Below, piece by piece: positions 60,219 to 64,000 of a DNA stretch of 64,000 nt. The first letter of the stretch is position 1. Every line of letters starts with the position of its first letter. The notes beneath the pieces are model-generated. The model was not told the origin of the DNA. It made no database searches and saw nothing but the letters and a program-made list of their open reading frames with translations. Location: assembly GCF_001590605.1 (NCBI RefSeq), contig NZ_CP014504.1, positions 4,774,001-4,838,000 of the forward strand, written 5' to 3'. The position numbers were made by a program, and so were the translations under genes. This DNA comes from Pedobacter cryoconitis. Lineage in GTDB: Bacteria; Bacteroidota; Bacteroidia; Sphingobacteriales; Sphingobacteriaceae.

Positions 60219-63200
60219 TTAAAATGAAACTTTTAGATTGATACCATAATTTCTTACAGATGGCTGTGCAGTGAAGTCAAACCCTTGTGCATTCGAAGCA
60301 CCAGAAGAGTTGATTTCAGGATCTGCATATACATTCTCTTTAGCTGTCCATAAGAATAGGTTGTTACCATATAATCCAACAGTTAATGCACCAAAAGGAC
60401 TACGTCTTAACTGATCTTTAGTAAATTGATAAGCAATACTTGCAGAACGTAGTTTAATGTAAGAAGCATCGATTACGTTTACACCAGGAGCAACACTACC
60501 AGTGTAATAATCTTGTTTGTTATAAGTTGCAGTAGTATTCACAACTGAAGCACCGTTTTCAATGTAAACAGAGTTAGGATAGATCACACCCATTCTGTCT
60601 CCACCTGTAATCTCAGCAGCTCCTGAGAAACTTAAGATATCTTTAGTTCTCGAGAAAAATTTACCTCCCTGTTTAGTATCAAATAACACACTTAATGATA
60701 CTTGTTTGTATTTAAAAGTTGTTCCCAATGAAGCTTGGTAATCTGGATTGTAACTACCTAAATATTGAGCACTTTTAGTTTGAAGAGGCAAACCGCTTGA
60801 TTTACTTACAATAGTTCTGCCTTGAGCATCAGTCTGGTTAGTAACCCCATAGAATTCACCATAAGGTTTGCCAACAGCGGCAACAATACCCATTCCACCA
60901 AATCCACCAATAGTAACCTGATCAACTCCAGGTAAAAGAGAAACAACTTTACTTTTGTTTCTAGTATAAGTTCCGTAAACTTCCCAGGTGATGTCAGTTG
61001 TTTTAACGGGAGTACCTCTTAAGCTTAACTCCAAACCATTATTTTGGACCTCTCCAGCATTTAAAACACTAGCACCATAACCTGTAGAATTAGGAATAGG
61101 AACTGGTAAAATTTGATTTTTAGATTTGTTTTTATAATAACTGAAATCTACTGAGAAACGGTTATCAAAGAAACCTAATTCTGTACCCACCTCGAAAGAT
61201 GATGTCTTTTCTGGTTTAAGGTTAGCATTTCCAATAATACTGTTAATCATTAAACCTGGTACATTGTTAAAAGGAAAAGTTGTACCTCCGAAAGCACTAC
61301 TAATGTTTCCACGAACATAGTTAGTAGCTAATTGATAAGGATCAGTATCATTACCAACCTGAGCATAACTTGCACGAACTTTACCATAAGTCAACCAGTC
61401 TGCTACTGAAGAACCTTTCAGCAATTCAGAGAAAACAAATGATCCACTTACACTAGGGTAGAAGAATGAGTTATTTTGTGGAGGCAATGTTGAAGACCAG
61501 TCATTTCTGGCTGTTGCTTCTAAATAAATTAAGTTTTTGTAAGAAAGATTTAAATCTGCATATAAACCAACTAATCTTCTTTTGCTGATCTGGTCAGTCA
61601 TAATATTAATAGGGCCATTGCTGTTTGCTAAGTTATACCAGTCAGGAACAACTAAACCACCACCAGTATTTGTAGCAGTCTGATTAATGTTGCTTGATCT
61701 TTGACGGATATTATTACCTAACATTAATGATCCTTCAAAATCATCGTTAAATTTATGACGTGCAGTAACCATTAAGTCATGCACTAATTCAGTTACATTA
61801 AACTGATCTATTTCATAAGATCCAACATTTGATTGTTTATTACCATCCGGATCGTACATATTACCAGTATCAGCTGGATTAAAGCTATATTTTGGAGCGA
61901 TTATTCTGCGTCGGTCTGAATAAGTATCAATACCAACTCTTTCTTTTACGTCTAACCATGTTGTAGGTTTATAACCAATATTGAAATTTCCTGTTACACG
62001 GCTGATATTGTCAGTATTTTGAAAATTTTGTAAAACATAATATGGATTCAGTGTATAAGCACCATAATAACCATAAAGATCATCATGAACTACGCCATCT
62101 GCACCTGTATATCCGTAACCATTATATTTGTTACTCAAATCTTTCAAGCTGCTCAAATCAATATCTCTAGGAGTTTGATATACGTTATTCAATACAGAAG
62201 AACCACCTTGTCCACCACCAATATTGGTACTGGCAACATTCGTATAATTGAAGTTAACACCTGCTGAAAATTTGTTACTGAAGTCAGTGTTACCGTTAAA
62301 CCTTACACCATACTTATTGTAATCATTACTTTTTCCAGGGAAAACACCTTTAGAATTCAGTGAGTTTAAACCTAAATAGAAAGTAGACTTATCAGAACCA
62401 CCAGAGAAACTCAGATTGTTATCTGTAGCAAATCCAGTTTTAAAGAAATCTTTAACGTTATCTTTAACTGCTGAATAAGCCTTCTGCTGACGAACACCGT
62501 CAATCTGTTGTCCCCAAGGCTGTACAGTTCCTGTAAAAGGAGCTCCCCAGCTACCATTTTCCCTTGGGTCATTTATATATTGCTGAACACCATTAGTAAC
62601 TAAAGGATCACCATCATCACCAACTGCATAATAACCTTGTCCATATTGATTCTGGAATTTAGGCAATTTTAAAATTGAAGAGAAAGTATTGGAAGTGTTA
62701 AAAGTAATAGAAGTTTTATCAGCACCTTTAGCACCACTTTTTGTAGTAATAATCAAAGCACCGTTAGATGCACGTGCTCCATAAAGAGCCGCAGCAGCAG
62801 GGCCTTTTAATACGGTTACCGAAGCGATGTCATCAGGAGCAATATCATTTCCTCTGTTACCAAAGTCAACACTTGATCTGTCATCACCACTACCAGCTGC
62901 ACTACCACCAGTAATACTCGAGTTATCTACAGGCACACCATCAATCACAATCAGCGCCTGGTTATTTCCATTAATAGAAGATCCACCACGAAGAACGATA
63001 CGTGATGAACTACCTGGAGTATTTGAACTCGAAGTAATGTTAACCCCAGCTACTTTACCAGTTAAAGAAGTAATTGCACTTGGATTCCCGCCCGATGTCA
63101 ATTCATCGTTTTTAATAGTTGGCGCAGAATAACCTAATGTTCTCTTTTCTCTTTTGATCGAGTTTGCTGTAACGACAACTTCACTTAATGATTTAGTATC

Positions 63201-63491
63201 AGCTGCAAGGCTCACACTAATAACATTACCTGCTTTAAGTTCAACAATCTGATTAATATACCCTAGTGAGCTGAATTCAAGGCCTGTAGCTCCTGCTGGA
63301 ACTTTGATTGCGTACTTTCCGTCAGATCCAGATTGTGCTCCACCCTGAGCTCCTCTGATTTTTACACTGACACCAGGAATGGGCTGCCCGTCATCCTTTC
63401 CTGTCACAGTACCAGTTATTGTTCTGTCCTGAGCCATTGCAGCTACTGCAACGCATAGGAACAAGAATAAACTTAGTATAAGTTTTTTCAT
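60219..63491 (-). CDS. SusC/RagA-family TonB-dependent receptor, second locus
   Basis: 1090 residues. Signal peptide ends AMAQ. Carboxypeptidase-regulatory-like domain (about 22-105), plug with VLKGPAAAALYGARASNGAL (about 230-249) and barrel ending KVSF. Related to, but clearly different from, the receptor at 53986; the tandem arrangement suggests ancient duplication with new substrate. Confidence 0.93.
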   Translation of the reverse strand: MKKLILSLFLFLCVAVAAMAQDRTITGTVTGKDDGQPIPGVSVKIRGAQGGAQSGSDGKYAIKVPAGATGLEFSSLGYINQIVELKAGNVISVSLAADTKSLSEVVVTANSIKREKRTLGYSAPTIKNDELTSGGNPSAITSLTGKVAGVNITSSSNTPGSSSRIVLRGGSSINGNNQALIVIDGVPVDNSSITGGSAAGSGDDRSSVDFGNRGNDIAPDDIASVTVLKGPAAAALYGARASNGALIITTKSGAKGADKTSITFNTSNTFSSILKLPKFQNQYGQGYYAVGDDGDPLVTNGVQQYINDPRENGSWGAPFTGTVQPWGQQIDGVRQQKAYSAVKDNVKDFFKTGFATDNNLSFSGGSDKSTFYLGLNSLNSKGVFPGKSNDYNKYGVRFNGNTDFSNKFSAGVNFNYTNVASTNIGGGQGGSSVLNNVYQTPRDIDLSSLKDLSNKYNGYGYTGADGVVHDDLYGYYGAYTLNPYYVLQNFQNTDNISRVTGNFNIGYKPTTWLDVKERVGIDTYSDRRRIIAPKYSFNPADTGNMYDPDGNKQSNVGSYEIDQFNVTELVHDLMVTARHKFNDDFEGSLMLGNNIRQRSSNINQTATNTGGGLVVPDWYNLANSNGPINIMTDQISKRRLVGLYADLNLSYKNLIYLEATARNDWSSTLPPQNNSFFYPSVSGSFVFSELLKGSSVADWLTYGKVRASYAQVGNDTDPYQLATNYVRGNISSAFGGTTFPFNNVPGLMINSIIGNANLKPEKTSSFEVGTELGFFDNRFSVDFSYYKNKSKNQILPVPIPNSTGYGASVLNAGEVQNNGLELSLRGTPVKTTDITWEVYGTYTRNKSKVVSLLPGVDQVTIGGFGGMGIVAAVGKPYGEFYGVTNQTDAQGRTIVSKSSGLPLQTKSAQYLGSYNPDYQASLGTTFKYKQVSLSVLFDTKQGGKFFSRTKDILSFSGAAEITGGDRMGVIYPNSVYIENGASVVNTTATYNKQDYYTGSVAPGVNVIDASYIKLRSASIAYQFTKDQLRRSPFGALTVGLYGNNLFLWTAKENVYADPEINSSGASNAQGFDFTAQPSVRNYGINLKVSF

Positions 63492-64000
63492 AAAAAATAT
63501 TTATATAGGTTGTTAATAAGTTAATAAGCATCTAAGATAAACTAAAAAACTATTATTATTATTTTTTTACTCCTTTTTTGAGTGTTGTAACATAAAAATC
63601 ATAAACTGGCATTACAGCTAGTAAAAGGATATAACCTATATAAAACAGGCACTTTATAAACCCTGAATTCACCAATAAAGGTTAGTGTAAGAGTCAACTT
63701 TTGGCACAGCCGTTTGCACTATTGTAAAAACTATTTAACAAAAAGAAACGGTAGCACCCCCTTTCACCCCCGTTATTAACCAACAATCGATTATCGGAAG
63801 GTTTAGTATTAAAAAATTTCGTGTTAATCGATTTAGGTTTTAGAAAAAATCAATTATTCCAAAAAAATAAGCTTAAAAAAATAATAATTCACCTGTAATT
63901 GCTATAGTTTCAAGCCGTATATCACAGTAAATCTGTACACTTATCTATTGGATTTGAACAAAATATGAGGAGTACCATTTGCTGTTGTTCAGCATTGATT
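63492..64000. other. 509-base region upstream of the second susC
   Basis: AT-rich promoter region. No coding frame or structured RNA that I can support. Confidence 0.5.

Overview
The window reads as a temperate siphophage integrated in a Bacteroidota chromosome, most likely family Sphingobacteriaceae (Pedobacter-like). Host evidence: two SusC/SusD pairs, MetG with a fused C-terminal tRNA-binding domain, lipoproteins with a Cys-Lys-Lys start, AT-rich intergenic DNA and weak Shine-Dalgarno sequences. The prophage fills about 1-49650 and runs off the left edge, so its far attachment site, and probably its lysis genes, are outside.

The right end of the prophage lies against a tRNA-Arg(CCU) gene (49649-49720, minus). 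Next to it are the tyrosine integrase (48292-49452) and a rightward, probably lysogeny-expressed operon (46294-48295): CI/LexA-like repressor, a small paralogue of the head protein's C-terminal domain, a DUF4468 exported protein and an XRE regulator. Divergent from it runs the leftward early region (46132 down to about 30700): LuxR-type and excisionase-like HTH proteins, an SbcC-like ATPase, RecT, a metallo-beta-lactamase-fold protein, a DEDDh exonuclease, PcfK/PcfJ-like proteins, a PP-loop ATPase, a replication protein gene carrying iterons (candidate origin), a RuvC-like resolvase and many small proteins.

The leftward packaging and structural module follows: ParB-like protein, small and large terminase, portal, head morphogenesis protein, scaffold, decoration protein, lambda-E-like capsid, connectors, tail tube, and tail chaperones joined by a -1 frameshift at GGGAAAG (30048-18196). 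About 8.4 kb of non-structural genes (17939-9972) then separates the chaperone from the tape measure, distal tail and tail-tip genes (9806-1). This island holds a second PP-loop ATPase, a PD-(D/E)XK-like nuclease and two rightward lipoproteins. Rightward cargo genes (9972-12949, 23513-24184, 31665-32039, 33688-34489) punctuate the leftward operons.

Three families of palindromes look like phage control sites: an identical 23-bp operator before two cargo modules, a dispersed ATTACC-N4-GGTAAT motif before several leftward units, and an ATGTACAT cluster at a divergent promoter. The most original candidate is the free-standing head-protein domain downstream of the repressor, which could be a superinfection-exclusion or decoy factor.

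Right of the prophage is ordinary chromosome: metG, lipoprotein-SusD-SusC (51965-57153), LD-carboxypeptidase (57750-58649) and a second SusD-SusC pair (58725-63491). No CRISPR array, rRNA gene or insertion sequence was seen.
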